A DNA stretch of 26,706 nucleotides from Hyphomicrobiaceae bacterium (GCA_028285025.1 JANQQH010000096.1:1-26706); one strand, 5' to 3'; shown: positions 1-7,991, counted from the stretch's first letter. Notes: generated by a model not told the origin, from the letters alone. Translations and numbers: made by a program.

Positions 1-638
1 TTGCGATTTGAGATGGCGCGGCGCACTTGGTTCAAGGTTAACCTGCGTTCTGCTAACGCTGAAGGATCCAGCAGGATTTGCACTTGCTTTTCTGCTCCCC
101 CAAAGATGCCAACACGCGAGACGTCTTTCACGTTTTCTAGGCGGGCGCGTACATTATCATCGATAAAATCGCGCATAATGTTCATGTTGAGTTGGCGAGG
201 GTTCCCCTCGATTGGTGAAACGCGGAAAAACATAAAAGCATTTGAGCTGAAGGAACTTGCCGAAATGCGGGGCTGGTCAACATTTTCTGGGTAAGAGGGG
301 ACCTGGCTAAGGGCGTTATTAATCCTGATAAGCGTTTCATTAAGATTGATATTGTGTGGGAATTCCAGTTCTATTTCTGCACGCCCGCTGGTTGCGCGCG
401 AAATGATCCGTTCTAGGCTTGGAATTGAGCGCAAATATTCTTCTTGCTCAATTAAGATTTCCTTTTCTATGTCTTGCGGGGTGGCACCGGACCAACTTGT
501 TTCTACGCTAATGGTGCGCACTTCCAGATCTGGGATCATCTGAATGGGAATGCGAAAGGCAATCACAACGCCCAGCACAAAGGTGATAAGGGTGATAACG
601 GCCATGATTGTGCCGTGCCTGACAAACCATTCAAACAT
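1..638 (-). CDS. RND-family efflux permease, N-terminal part (runs off the left edge)
   Basis: Reading from ATG at 638 leftwards gives 212 residues with no stop before the window edge, so the 3' part of the gene is missing. The start is MFEWFVRHGTIM, followed by a hydrophobic first transmembrane helix and then FRIPIQMIPDLEVRTI, the usual entry into the first periplasmic porter domain of AcrB/MexB-type pumps. The stretch RVGIFGGAEKQVQILLDP near the edge matches the RND porter pattern (V-GG--K-V-I-LDP). An AGAAGG ribosome site precedes the ATG. The gene starts 26 bp after the stop of the adaptor gene, so the two form an operon. It should be the proton-driven inner-membrane pump of a tripartite exporter; the substrate cannot be told. 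No outer-membrane channel gene is visible. Confidence 0.9.
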   Translation of the reverse strand, partial: MFEWFVRHGTIMAVITLITFVLGVVIAFRIPIQMIPDLEVRTISVETSWSGATPQDIEKEILIEQEEYLRSIPSLERIISRATSGRAEIELEFPHNINLNETLIRINNALSQVPSYPENVDQPRISASSFSSNAFMFFRVSPIEGNPRQLNMNIMRDFIDDNVRARLENVKDVSRVGIFGGAEKQVQILLDPSALAERRLTLNQVRRAISNR

Positions 639-664
639 ATGCCATTACCTTCTGGTTCATTTTG

Positions 665-1735
665 TTAACTTGCTAGTTGTACTGTTTGGCCATCTCGCAA
701 GGCTTCATTGCCGCGCACGACCACTTGATCGCCCTCTTTTAAGCCAGAGAGAACCTGCACATATTGATCGAAGGCCAGACCAATTTCGACTCTTCGTTCT
801 TTGACAGACGTTTTATCGCCATCTTTTTCCAGCACCCATACAATCACCCGCCCATCTGGATAGCGAATGAGAGCATCGCGATTTACGGTTACGTTCTTTT
901 GTCCTGTTTCTAATTTGATGGTGACACGCGCAGACATGCCTGGTGTTATCGGTAGCTGTTTGTTTTTGGGCACCACGCGCAAGGTAAATGTTCGTGCATC
1001 TGTATCACTTACAGGGATAATAGCGCCAATGTTTGCCGGCATCACAGTGTCTGGCAGGGCTTCGAACTGGATCGATATATCGGCGCCTTGTTTTAATTGA
1101 ACATAATATTGTTGGGGAACCGGTACATCAATGCGCAAGTCTTTCATATCGACAAGTTCGAAAACAGCCGTGCCTGGTGTCACCCACTGGCCAATCTCAG
1201 CCATCTTTTTGGAAATAACGCCGGTAAAAGGGGCGGTGAGTTTGTGCCGCTCTAATATAGCGGCCAGGCGGGTTTGATTAGCTTTTGAGCTATCAAGTGC
1301 GGCGCTATCAATTTGAATTTCTGCTAAGCGGTCGTCAACCTGGTTTTTGGGCCCGTGAGATCTTTTGGCGAGATCTTTTGCGATGCCCAGCCGCCGTTTT
1401 GCGTCTGTTAACTCTGCCTCAGACTGGGCGACACGGGCTGTTGATTGCGCCAAAGCGGCGTCTTGAATTTCTGGATCCAGGGTGAGTAAAAGCTGCCCTT
1501 CTTTCACGCTGGCCCCGCTGTCAAAAAATACGTCTTTGACCAAACCTTCAACTGAGGTTGAAATTTGTGAGACCCGAGGGGATGTGACGGTGCCCGATAG
1601 CTCCACTTTTCTGAATATTGGTTGGATGCGAACTTTTTGAACCTCAACACGAGGTGCATTTGGTTCTGCCATCACACTAGGGACCTGAAAGATAAACAAG
1701 ACCATCAGGCTGAGCAATACACGAAACTTTCTCAT
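665..1735 (-). CDS. RND efflux periplasmic adaptor (membrane fusion protein, HlyD/AcrA type)
   Basis: A 356-residue exported protein. Residues 1-23 (RKFRVLLSLMVLFIF, ending VMA) look like a signal peptide. The lipoyl half-motif GLVKDVFFDSGASVKEGQ, the coiled-coil hairpin (about residues 90-155) and the second lipoyl half (APFTGVISKKMAEIGQWV) follow in order. Beta-barrel and membrane-proximal domains with GLKEGDQVVVRG near the C terminus complete the family pattern. It bridges the inner-membrane pump encoded just downstream and an outer-membrane channel. I start it at ATG 1735. A TTG at 1747 in the same frame would add four residues and lies closer to a purine-rich stretch (AGAAGAGAG), so the true start is uncertain. 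It is the first gene of the pump operon. Confidence 0.9.
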   Translation of the reverse strand: MRKFRVLLSLMVLFIFQVPSVMAEPNAPRVEVQKVRIQPIFRKVELSGTVTSPRVSQISTSVEGLVKDVFFDSGASVKEGQLLLTLDPEIQDAALAQSTARVAQSEAELTDAKRRLGIAKDLAKRSHGPKNQVDDRLAEIQIDSAALDSSKANQTRLAAILERHKLTAPFTGVISKKMAEIGQWVTPGTAVFELVDMKDLRIDVPVPQQYYVQLKQGADISIQFEALPDTVMPANIGAIIPVSDTDARTFTLRVVPKNKQLPITPGMSARVTIKLETGQKNVTVNRDALIRYPDGRVIVWVLEKDGDKTSVKERRVEIGLAFDQYVQVLSGLKEGDQVVVRGNEALRDGQTVQLAS

Positions 1736-2150
1736 CGTCTTGACCAAAGCTCTCTTCTAACTCCTTTACTGACAGACGAAGATCATAAATCCTTAATTTA
1801 CCACGTTTTTTACCTGCTTGGCAGATAAGCTCAGACCTTATAACGACACTTTAAAAGCTATCATGCTGTATCCTGACCGATATCGCTTTTTTTGGCCATA
1901 GGGCAATTGTTCGTCCTTTGGGCTAAAGTCTAGCAGTCGATTTTGTGATTGGAAATGTTAATTTTGTAATATCTTTAAGACTTGTTTTGAGATCGATATG
2001 CCTTGAAAGCGTCCTCAAATGAAAAATCATCACCTTCTAGACTTGAATGGGTCAGTCTTAAGTAAAAAATGATAAGCTTACTCTCAACTGAGCAGCGCTA
2101 GAAATTTATGATATGCAGAGCTGGGTAGCCATTTAGGGCAAGGGCGAATT
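1736..2150. other. Intergenic region upstream of the efflux operon
   Basis: About 400 bp between the divergent efflux operon (minus) and the small membrane-protein gene (plus). It is AT-rich and must contain both promoters, but I see no convincing inverted repeat, regulator gene or small coding frame. No TetR or MarR regulator, which often neighbours such pumps, is present here. Confidence 0.5.
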
Positions 2151-2543
2151 ATGACTTTTGAGCGTGCTTATAACTTACTACCACTTCCTTATGGTGATTG
2201 GACATTCCTGTTGCCATTTCCTGGCATGAGTCTTTTGTTGTTGGCCCTAGCATTATTGATTTTGGTGGTTGTTATCCTTCTCCTCTATCGCCAAAAAAAA
2301 TACCCCTTATTGCGCTATTTGATGATTGCTTGCCTCCCGCTATGGGGTGGTTTTCTATTTATTATGAAAGTAAAAGCTTGGTTCTTGTGGACTTTAAGTT
2401 GGTTCTACGGGATCTTGATTCTCACTATTATTGTTGCGCTGATCAACCGAAAGGCGCTGCCCTACGTCCTTGCCTTTCTATTTGCAGCGTTAATTCAACA
2501 TCAAGGCAGTGTCCTAATGTTTATGATACTGGCAAGAACCTGA
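2151..2543 (+). CDS. Small hypothetical integral membrane protein
   Basis: A 130-residue frame beginning MTFERAYNLLPLPYGDW and made almost entirely of hydrophobic segments. Probable transmembrane helices lie at about residues 25-46, 53-70, 77-98 and 103-128, with short charged loops (RQKKYP, NRKAL) between them. The composition is that of a real membrane protein rather than a chance frame. A competing frame at 2198-2581 lacks this pattern. The ribosome site is weak (AAGGGCG, about 6 nt before ATG). It stands alone, convergent with the ligase gene on the other strand. I do not recognise the family. Confidence 0.55.
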   Translation: MTFERAYNLLPLPYGDWTFLLPFPGMSLLLLALALLILVVVILLLYRQKKYPLLRYLMIACLPLWGGFLFIMKVKAWFLWTLSWFYGILILTIIVALINRKALPYVLAFLFAALIQHQGSVLMFMILART

Positions 2544-2648
2544 TTTGTGTTCAAAAATATTTATCCGCTTGGGGACATTAAAAACCAATGAAAGTCGAAT
2601 ATGGCTGGTCACTTAAGTACCTTAAAGGAACATCACAATAACTTCCAT

Positions 2649-4259
2649 TCAGAACAATTTGCCTGGCAAAGGATGTTTTAATCCGGTCGTATCTTTTAAG
2701 GCGCTGTTTAGGACATTGACTGATCTTTGATAAAGCTCATCAGCGCGTTGGTGGGTTTGGCCGATCGTGACAATGCCTAATTTGCCAAATTCAGATAAAG
2801 CGCCCATAAGATGGAATGCCACGCCTTCGCCCATAGCAGCGTGAAAATGCAGGCCGTTCATGACTGAAATGTCGATAAGGTCATCGGGGGTGAGGCCTTG
2901 GTAATTGGCTGACTCTAAATTATCTGAGGCATAATAACATCTGGGCGCGCCTGATGTTGTTAAATACTGTCCTGTGCTTGGGTCATATTGGCCATCGGTT
3001 AGAAAGTGTAACATTAATAAGGGATGGGTTGTGCCGCCTTTGCGTAAGTTAATCTCTATGGCGTAATGGTTCCAGTTTGACCCTTCTTTTATAGAGATAA
3101 AATCAATGCCAAACCGACCGCGCACCCCTTTTTCTACCAAGATTTTGGCCGCTGCCATGCCTTGATTTTGAATGGTCATGCGGTAGGCTTTATCGGCTGG
3201 GAAACGGCAACCGGTAAATATTTGCGCGTTTTGCCCTTCTAAGACTTGATCATGGGTTGAGATTGCGCTTAGTCGGCCAAGAGGGTCTACTCTAAACTGG
3301 GCGGAAGGTGAGGTTTTAACTTGGCCGCTGATAAATTCTTCAACAATTCCTCCCATATTTTTAAATTTTTCCTGGTAAAAATCCCAAGTCATATCTCTCG
3401 CTTCGAATTTGAGATGGGGCAATTGTTGGCGCACCCAGAGTAATAACTCGTTTTTGCCAGGGGCGTGTTTTAGATCAAGTATGGCATTGCCTTCACCTGA
3501 AAAGCCTTCATTTATTTTAACAACCACTTTGGATAGGTTGGGCTTTTTGGTCTTCATATCTGTAATAGCGTGAGCGATATCTTCTCCATCTGATAAATCC
3601 TCATGGCCTTGGGGCATCTCAAGACCGGCGTCACGAAAAATTTTTCTCGAACCGCTTTTGGTGCCCCAATAAAGCAGGGAAGGGTCGCATCCGAAAATCG
3701 GGATGCCTATTTCAAGGGCAAGCTTTCGTTCAGCTTCCGTTACGGTAAAACAGCTCATATGGGCACTTGATTTGTCTGGAATTTGTTGACGTATGGCATC
3801 AATTAAACGAGGACGGTCAAGGATTTTTTGGCTCAGCGCCACGGCAGAGGAATCATAACAAGATAACAAAGATAAACGAGCGCGGGCATGTCTTGTGGGT
3901 ACACCGGGCAACAAGTGAAGATAATAATCTATGATGGTTTCATGGATTGGCGTGCTGGTTATGAAAATCACGTTTGTGCGCGGCATGCGCAGTAATAACA
4001 GCAAACATAGCATGCGTTCTTCATAATGATGAACACCAGAGATTTTCGACATGATCTCTTGATCAAGGGTTAAACTGGGCACAATTACGACGGTTTTTGG
4101 CGCGTTAACGTCACCGATCAAAGCATCAAAGTTATTTGCAAATTGATCTTGCAAATCATGAAACATCTTTAATTGCTGGGGTGTCAGCGTGTTTGTCCCT
4201 AGGTCATTTTGGTTGTGTTGATCTTTATTAGACACATGTTTCACTTTGATATCTTTCAT
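2649..4259 (-). CDS. PGM1/IQCH-type ATP-grasp peptide (carboxylate-amine) ligase
   Basis: About 536 residues. An N-terminal pre-ATP-grasp domain (VVIVPSLTLDQEIMSKISG, then FITSTPIHETIIDYYLHLLP) is followed by an ATP-grasp core. The nucleotide-binding lysine and glycine loop are in VVVKINEGFSGEGNAIL, and the metal-binding Glu and Asn are in YAIEINLRKGGTTHP. The C-terminal segment (GEGVAFHLMGAL, GKLGIVTIGQT, ADELYQRSVNVL) resembles the PGM1 C-terminal domain. Characterised relatives (PGM1 of the pheganomycin pathway) join a carboxylate to an amino group with ATP. Here the substrates are unknown. It follows the M14 hydrolase gene by 97 bp (73 bp if TTG 4283 is the start) and is probably co-transcribed. 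I start it at ATG 4259; the in-frame TTG at 4283 adds eight residues. Neither start has a strong ribosome site. Confidence 0.8.
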   Translation of the reverse strand: MKDIKVKHVSNKDQHNQNDLGTNTLTPQQLKMFHDLQDQFANNFDALIGDVNAPKTVVIVPSLTLDQEIMSKISGVHHYEERMLCLLLLLRMPRTNVIFITSTPIHETIIDYYLHLLPGVPTRHARARLSLLSCYDSSAVALSQKILDRPRLIDAIRQQIPDKSSAHMSCFTVTEAERKLALEIGIPIFGCDPSLLYWGTKSGSRKIFRDAGLEMPQGHEDLSDGEDIAHAITDMKTKKPNLSKVVVKINEGFSGEGNAILDLKHAPGKNELLLWVRQQLPHLKFEARDMTWDFYQEKFKNMGGIVEEFISGQVKTSPSAQFRVDPLGRLSAISTHDQVLEGQNAQIFTGCRFPADKAYRMTIQNQGMAAAKILVEKGVRGRFGIDFISIKEGSNWNHYAIEINLRKGGTTHPLLMLHFLTDGQYDPSTGQYLTTSGAPRCYYASDNLESANYQGLTPDDLIDISVMNGLHFHAAMGEGVAFHLMGALSEFGKLGIVTIGQTHQRADELYQRSVNVLNSALKDTTGLKHPLPGKLF

Positions 4260-4356
4260 TGTATGCCCAACTTGATCTGACAATGGGGAGTAGACCCCGG
4301 CTTAACTTTCATGGTTAGATTTCGACTATTACAATTTAAACATATGATGGTTTAGT

Positions 4357-5403
4357 TTAATCTCTTTTTATCCTATTCATCAAATATCCAAGGCAATCTG
4401 AGCGTATCGCGTTTGGATCAAGGGTTAACATTGCCGAAATGGCTGGTTTCATCAAACAAATCTGACCCTCTTTATAGTCAAAATATCCGTTTGCATTGGC
4501 GCCATCTTTACCTGGGTGAATAATTAGATGGTGGTTTTGGGCGCCGCCTAATTTGCCTAAAGATGTGCCAGGAGCAAGGGAAGAAAAATTTAAATGATCC
4601 AAATCTTGGCGAAAACAAAAATCAGCATCAGAGCCATCGAAAGAAAAGCTGGCTTCTTTGGGGAGTTTGATGATGGCTTGAGTTTGGATCAAGTCGATAT
4701 CTTGATCGCGTACTGGATGTTTGGGAAAGCTCGACAATTTTAAAACCGCTTCTAAAAAATGAACCGTTTTTTCAATCGCTGTTTCATTCCCAACCCGCCC
4801 ACATTCAATCGTTACGGCTGGACACAATTTGGATAGCGCTAAAGATTGGACGCCTTTGGGCCTTTTAAAGAAAATGATCGTGCGGCTAAACAGGCTTGCA
4901 AGATACAAAAAATTGTCATCCAGTTCATTGACGCAGCCATAAAATGGGTTGTTACCGGTGTTGTTATGGATGTCAATGCTGGCAAAGGGGACAAAGTTTT
5001 TGACCTTTTCATAAACAGATTGCATCAAAATGGCTTCAGGAGCATGGGGGTTTTCTGTTTGTGGCCAGGCCCGATTATAGTCTAACTGGTTAGACAGGGT
5101 TCGAACATTCACTTTTGCTGCGTCAATATTCCCAACAAATAACAAAATTGAACGGGGCAAAGGCGTGTCTTGATATTTGCGCAAGAATTTCTGGATGGCT
5201 TGCCATCCTGTTATTTCATTTCCATGCAGCAAAACTGTGATGAACAAGGGCTGTTGCTGATGACCTTTTATATAAAACAGCGTTGGGGCTTTAAGATGTG
5301 ATGATAAATTGTGGGCCTCAATATCTAATAAGCTTGTTGGAAATTGTTCTAGATAATTGAATTGTAATTTTTGATTAATGGGTTCATTGGCAAATTGAAC
5401 CAT
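4357..5403 (-). CDS. M14-family zinc hydrolase, succinylglutamate desuccinylase/aspartoacylase (AstE/AspA)-like
   Basis: A 348-residue protein without a signal peptide, probably cytoplasmic. Zinc ligands are visible as LLHGNE (H60 and E63) and SIDIHNNTG (H146). TIECGRVGNE supplies the likely catalytic Glu (E200), as in aspartoacylase and AstE. LDYNRAWPQ (about residues 107-115) matches the substrate-binding Asn-Arg region of the family. Relatives remove acyl groups from N-acyl amino acids or act as carboxypeptidases, so this enzyme should hydrolyse an amide bond in a small molecule. An AAGGA ribosome site precedes the ATG. It is the first gene of a unit with the ATP-grasp ligase, which suggests that the two make and break, or make and trim, the same amide-linked compound. 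That link is inference. Confidence 0.8.
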   Translation of the reverse strand: MVQFANEPINQKLQFNYLEQFPTSLLDIEAHNLSSHLKAPTLFYIKGHQQQPLFITVLLHGNEITGWQAIQKFLRKYQDTPLPRSILLFVGNIDAAKVNVRTLSNQLDYNRAWPQTENPHAPEAILMQSVYEKVKNFVPFASIDIHNNTGNNPFYGCVNELDDNFLYLASLFSRTIIFFKRPKGVQSLALSKLCPAVTIECGRVGNETAIEKTVHFLEAVLKLSSFPKHPVRDQDIDLIQTQAIIKLPKEASFSFDGSDADFCFRQDLDHLNFSSLAPGTSLGKLGGAQNHHLIIHPGKDGANANGYFDYKEGQICLMKPAISAMLTLDPNAIRSDCLGYLMNRIKRD

Positions 5404-5869
5404 ATAGACATTCCTTTTATAAAAGGGGTGCGGGTCCTATTATCTTTTACTCAAGCCTAGACTTAACGCAAATAAAAAAGCGTTTTTGTTGTTTTGAAAG
5501 TTTATCTTATAGCGATAAATCATTTGTTCGTGTTTGTTGGGTTGATTTGCGGGCCTGGGTGGGGGTGATATTTCTGGAGCGTTTCACAGACTTTTCATTC
5601 TTAAGGGAATGTCTGAGAAGTGCCATAAGAGGAAACTTGAAATAAGAAATTTCAAGTACCGGATATCAAACCACTGAGTAACAACCCCTTATAGGGTTGT
5701 TATTTCAAGAAATAGTGCCCCATACTCAGGGGGCGTGACAGCCTAAATAAAACAAAACGCCCCTTATTTAAAGGGGCGTTCTATAAAACCTTTTGAAACA
5801 CAGGCTCTTATGAATAAGAGAGAGGGAAGAGGAACATAAAAAAACCTGCTAGAAGTTTATATGTTAATC
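5404..5869. other. Intergenic region with a cluster of short perfect hairpins
   Basis: No gene is visible. Inverted repeats occur one after another: 5587-5615 (imperfect, CAGA..CATTC / GAATG..TCTG), 5636-5656 (CTTGAAAT / ATTTCAAG, 8 bp, 5-nt loop), 5680-5701 (AACAACCC / GGGTTGTT, 8 bp, 6-nt loop), 5717-5734 (GCCCC / GGGGC) and the terminator at 5756-5780. The motif ATTTCAAG recurs at 5702-5709. The part nearest 5404 must hold the promoter of the M14/ligase unit. The cluster may be a structured RNA or piled-up terminators. Confidence 0.5.
5756..5780 (-). terminator. Intrinsic terminator, minus strand
   Basis: AACGCCCCTT and AAGGGGCGTT form a perfect 10-bp stem with a 5-nt loop. On the minus strand it is followed by TTTTGTTTTATTT, a good U-tract. 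On the plus strand the 3' flank is CTATAAAACC, which is poor. It lies 90 bp beyond the stop of the gene stump at 5870, so it is probably that lost gene's terminator. Confidence 0.75.
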
Positions 5870-5961
5870 CTAATTGCCTTCAACAAAACTACCAGGGATA
5901 TTAGGTCCAAACCCTTTACCGTAATCAGAATGCCCAGCCTGAGCTGTTATGCCCCTAGATT
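5870..5961 (-). pseudogene. 3' stump of an unidentified gene cut off near the insertion sequence
   Basis: On the minus strand an open frame ends with TAG at 5870-5872. It reads back for about 30 codons (QAGHSDYGKGFGPNIPGSFV near the C terminus) until it meets the left end of the IS element. The composition (Gly, Ser, Asp, Pro) looks like coding sequence, and a good minus-strand terminator follows at 5756-5780. No matching 5' part is found to the right of the IS, so the rest of the gene is lost or moved. I do not recognise the family; thirty residues are too few to be sure it was a gene. Confidence 0.4.
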
Positions 5962-6005
5962 TATAGACACCTTGCTTTTACAAATTGGAAGTAAGGAGTT
6001 AGACA

Positions 6006-6287
6006 ATGACGGGACACAAAAGATATACTGAAGAGTTCAAAAGGGATGCGGTTTTTCATATCAAGAAACGAGGTTATTCAGTAAAAGATGTTGCCCAAAG
6101 ATTAGGCGTTTGCACAAAGTCTTTTTATGACTGGATTAAGCTTTACCATCAACCAGGTCCGATTAGTTAAGATGTCAAAGCGCAATCAGATGAGATCCGC
6201 CGTTTAAAGTCTGAACTATTACGAGTGACATAAGAGCGTGACATTTTAAAAAAGGCCACGGCGTACTTCGCCAAAGATACCAAATGA
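6006..6287 (+). pseudogene. IS3-family transposase OrfA (helix-turn-helix), two nonsense codons
   Basis: The frame of 93 codons starts MTGHKRYTEEFKRDAVFHIK after an AAGGAG ribosome site. It contains the HTH (SVKDVAQRLGVCTKSFYDWI) and the leucine-zipper region (SDEIRRLKSELLRVT, ERDILKKATAYFAKD). TAA interrupts it at codon 55 (6168) and codon 76 (6231). The family normally has Glu at the second site (T-E-ERDILKKA), so GAA to TAA fits there. There is no frameshift and the natural end (TGA, 6285) is preserved. Confidence 0.8.
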
Positions 6288-7141
6288 AGTACGCCTTTAT
6301 CAAAACTCACCGGGTTCAGTTCTCTGTCCGTGCAATGTTCCGCATGCTCAAAGCTCATCACAGTGGGTTTTATGCTTGGCTCAAATCTGGACCAAGCAAA
6401 AAGGCTAGAGATGATCAGCGGATAACAACTCTCATAAAATAGTCTTGGTTAGGTAGTCGTTGTGTTTATGGCTACTGTAAAATCCATGCTTATCTACAAC
6501 ATCTTGGGGAGAGCTGTAGTCCTAATCGTGTAGCAAGATTGGCAACAAAAGCAAACATAAAGGCTCAAGTTGGCTATAAACGCCGCTCAAGCTTCTCATC
6601 TGGTAAGGCCAATGTTATTGCAGCAAATCAAATTGATTAGGTATTCAATGTAGCTATGCCAAATCAGGTTTGGATAACAGATATCACTTATATTAAAACC
6701 CATGAAGGCTGGTTGTATCTGGCCGTAGCGCTGGATTTATATGCCCGTTGCATCGTTGGTTGGTCTATGCAGTCACGCATGCAAACAGACCTTGTCACAG
6801 ATGCCTTGTTGATGGCCCTTTGGCGACGGAGACTATCAAGCAAAGTGATTGTTTATTCCGATCAGGGCAGCCAGTTTACCTCTTTAAAGTTGCAAACATT
6901 TTTAAAACAACACAAAATGTAAGCTAGCATGTGCCGTGGTAACTGCTATGATAATGCTCTGGCTGAAAGCTTTTTCTTGTCTTTGAAAAGAGAACGGATT
7001 AGGCGGAGAACCTATAAAACACGCCAGCAAGAACGCGCTGATGTGTTTGATTATATCGAGTTTTTCTACAACCCAAAACGAAAACATGGTAACAATGAGA
7101 TGCTTTCGCCGATAGAGTTTGAGATACTTAAGGTATACTAG
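6284..7141 (+). pseudogene. IS3-family transposase OrfB (DDE integrase core), three nonsense codons
   Basis: The frame is 285 codons long, the normal size, from MKYAFIKTHRVQFSV to FEILKVY. The HTH_21 region (SVRAMFRMLKAHHSGFYAWL), and DDE residues in WITDITYI, VIYSDQGSQF and NALAESFF, are all kept. Stops occur at codon 53 (TAG, 6440), codon 119 (TAG, 6638) and codon 213 (TAA, 6920). No indel breaks the frame, although SMCRGNCYDN seems one residue shorter than the usual SMSRRGNCYDN. The gene is inactive unless stops are read through. Confidence 0.85.
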
Positions 7142-7212
7142 TGTGTGTCGCACAAAAGTGGATACCGGTTTTAGGAAAAAAGGAACGCTAAAACAAAGGA
7201 CTGGAGAATTTA
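7142..7212 (+). repeat. Intergenic element resembling a dispersed alphaproteobacterial motif
   Basis: Directly after the IS end the sequence GTCGCACAAAAGTGGATACC, then GGTTTTAGG and CTAAAACAAAGGACTGGAG, resembles from memory a family of intergenic sequences common in Hyphomicrobiales (pattern CGC-AAAGTGG-AACCGGTTTT, then a few bases, then AAAACAAAG). Only one copy is in this window. The likeness is recalled, not searched. Confidence 0.4.
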
Positions 7213-7254
7213 AATGAATTCATCAAAGAGAGGAATGCTCTAGGTATTTTTATA

Positions 7255-7938
7255 ATGGAATATAACGACCAGATAGCAAAATGGCATACGCTCTTTCCCA
7301 CAATAGCAAGGCTTCCACAAGAAGAAAAACAAATTGCCAGTGAAAACATTCAATTTCTCGAATTAAGGATAGGAGACATTGCTTACCTTCAAGGGGCGGA
7401 TTGTCCTAACTATTTGATGTGCCTTTCCGGTCAAACTCGTATTTTTAAACGATCTCCGTCGGGAAAAGAAATCCTGATTTATCGGGTCGGATCAGGGGGA
7501 ACGTGTGTATTGACAACACAATGCCTTCTTACGGAAGGAAAATTTCCTGCAGAAAGCATCGCTGATACCCATGTGCAGTTAGCCGCCTTGCCCGCCAATA
7601 AGTTTCATGAACTTATTCGCCGATCAGAGGAATTCCGACAATTCGTATTTACGGACTATACCCGCTTGCTCGGCGGTGTTATTGACCTGGTCGATCAACT
7701 TGCATTTCGCTCAATAGAGGAAAGATTGTCACTACGCTTGCTAGCCGACGCAGATGAAAACGGCATTGTGCGGAAAACCCACCAACAACTGGCATCAGAG
7801 CTAGGATGTGTAAGAGAAGTGGTGAGCCGTCATCTGTCAATTTGGGAAACCAATGGATGGGTGCAAACCACACGCGGTGCGATTGAAATTCTCGATCAAG
7901 AATCTCTTGCAACAAAATACATGAATAATCCAAAATAA
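7255..7938 (+). CDS. Crp/Fnr-family transcriptional regulator
   Basis: A 227-residue protein with an N-terminal cyclic-nucleotide-binding-like beta-roll (about residues 20-130) and a C-terminal winged helix. The helix-turn-helix runs from about 174 to 202 (KTHQQLASELGCVREVVSRH). The recognition helix has R187-E188 as in CRP and S191-R192 as in FNR/FixK, so both TGTGA and TTGAT half-sites are plausible. It has four Cys (50, 56, 84, 90, plus 185) but not the N-terminal FNR cluster spacing, so oxygen sensing through Fe-S cannot be claimed. It is convergent with the YHS-like gene, and a stem-loop lies between the two. The ribosome site is weak. The target genes are unknown; candidate sites lie at 8351 and 20201. 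Confidence 0.85.
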   Translation: MEYNDQIAKWHTLFPTIARLPQEEKQIASENIQFLELRIGDIAYLQGADCPNYLMCLSGQTRIFKRSPSGKEILIYRVGSGGTCVLTTQCLLTEGKFPAESIADTHVQLAALPANKFHELIRRSEEFRQFVFTDYTRLLGGVIDLVDQLAFRSIEERLSLRLLADADENGIVRKTHQQLASELGCVREVVSRHLSIWETNGWVQTTRGAIEILDQESLATKYMNNPK

Positions 7939-7940
7939 AA

Positions 7941-7964
7941 CGCCGTGCCTCATGAGACACGGCG
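7941..7964 (-). terminator. Stem-loop between convergent genes, best as minus-strand terminator
   Basis: CGCCGTG (7941-7947) pairs with CACGGCG (7958-7964), and CTC/GAG can extend the stem inside after one mismatch. On the minus strand TTTTATTTT follows, so it should stop transcription of the YHS-like gene. It starts only 2 bp after the regulator's stop and may serve that gene too. Confidence 0.65.
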
Positions 7965-7991
7965 CATCACCAAAATATTAGGACATTGTTC

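Larger units (their letters stand above)
5955..7141 (+). mobile_element. Degenerate IS3-family insertion sequence
   Basis: The element has the usual IS3 layout: a short orfA with a helix-turn-helix and an orfB with the DDE integrase core in the -1 frame, the two overlapping as ATGA at 6284. Ends are approximate. Weak terminal similarity exists between TAGACACCTT near 5962 and the complement of AAGGTATACTA ending at 7140. I could not find a convincing target-site duplication. Both transposase genes carry nonsense codons, so the copy should not move by itself. Confidence 0.8.

Noticed and set aside
2198..2581. A 127-codon plus-strand frame overlapping the small membrane protein
   Set aside because: It shares the bases of 2151-2543 in another frame and lacks membrane periodicity; the 2151 frame is far more protein-like.
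5587..5780. CRISPR array
   Set aside because: The hairpins differ in sequence and spacing, and there are no regular direct repeats or adjacent cas genes.
6006..7141. Stop-codon reassignment as an explanation of the IS nonsense codons
   Set aside because: The other genes of the window end normally at TAA, TAG or TGA directly before neighbouring starts or terminators, so these codons act as stops.
7255..7938. Oxygen-sensing FNR with an Fe-S cluster
   Set aside because: The N terminus lacks the clustered Cys of FNR; the Cys residues present are scattered through the beta-roll and HTH.
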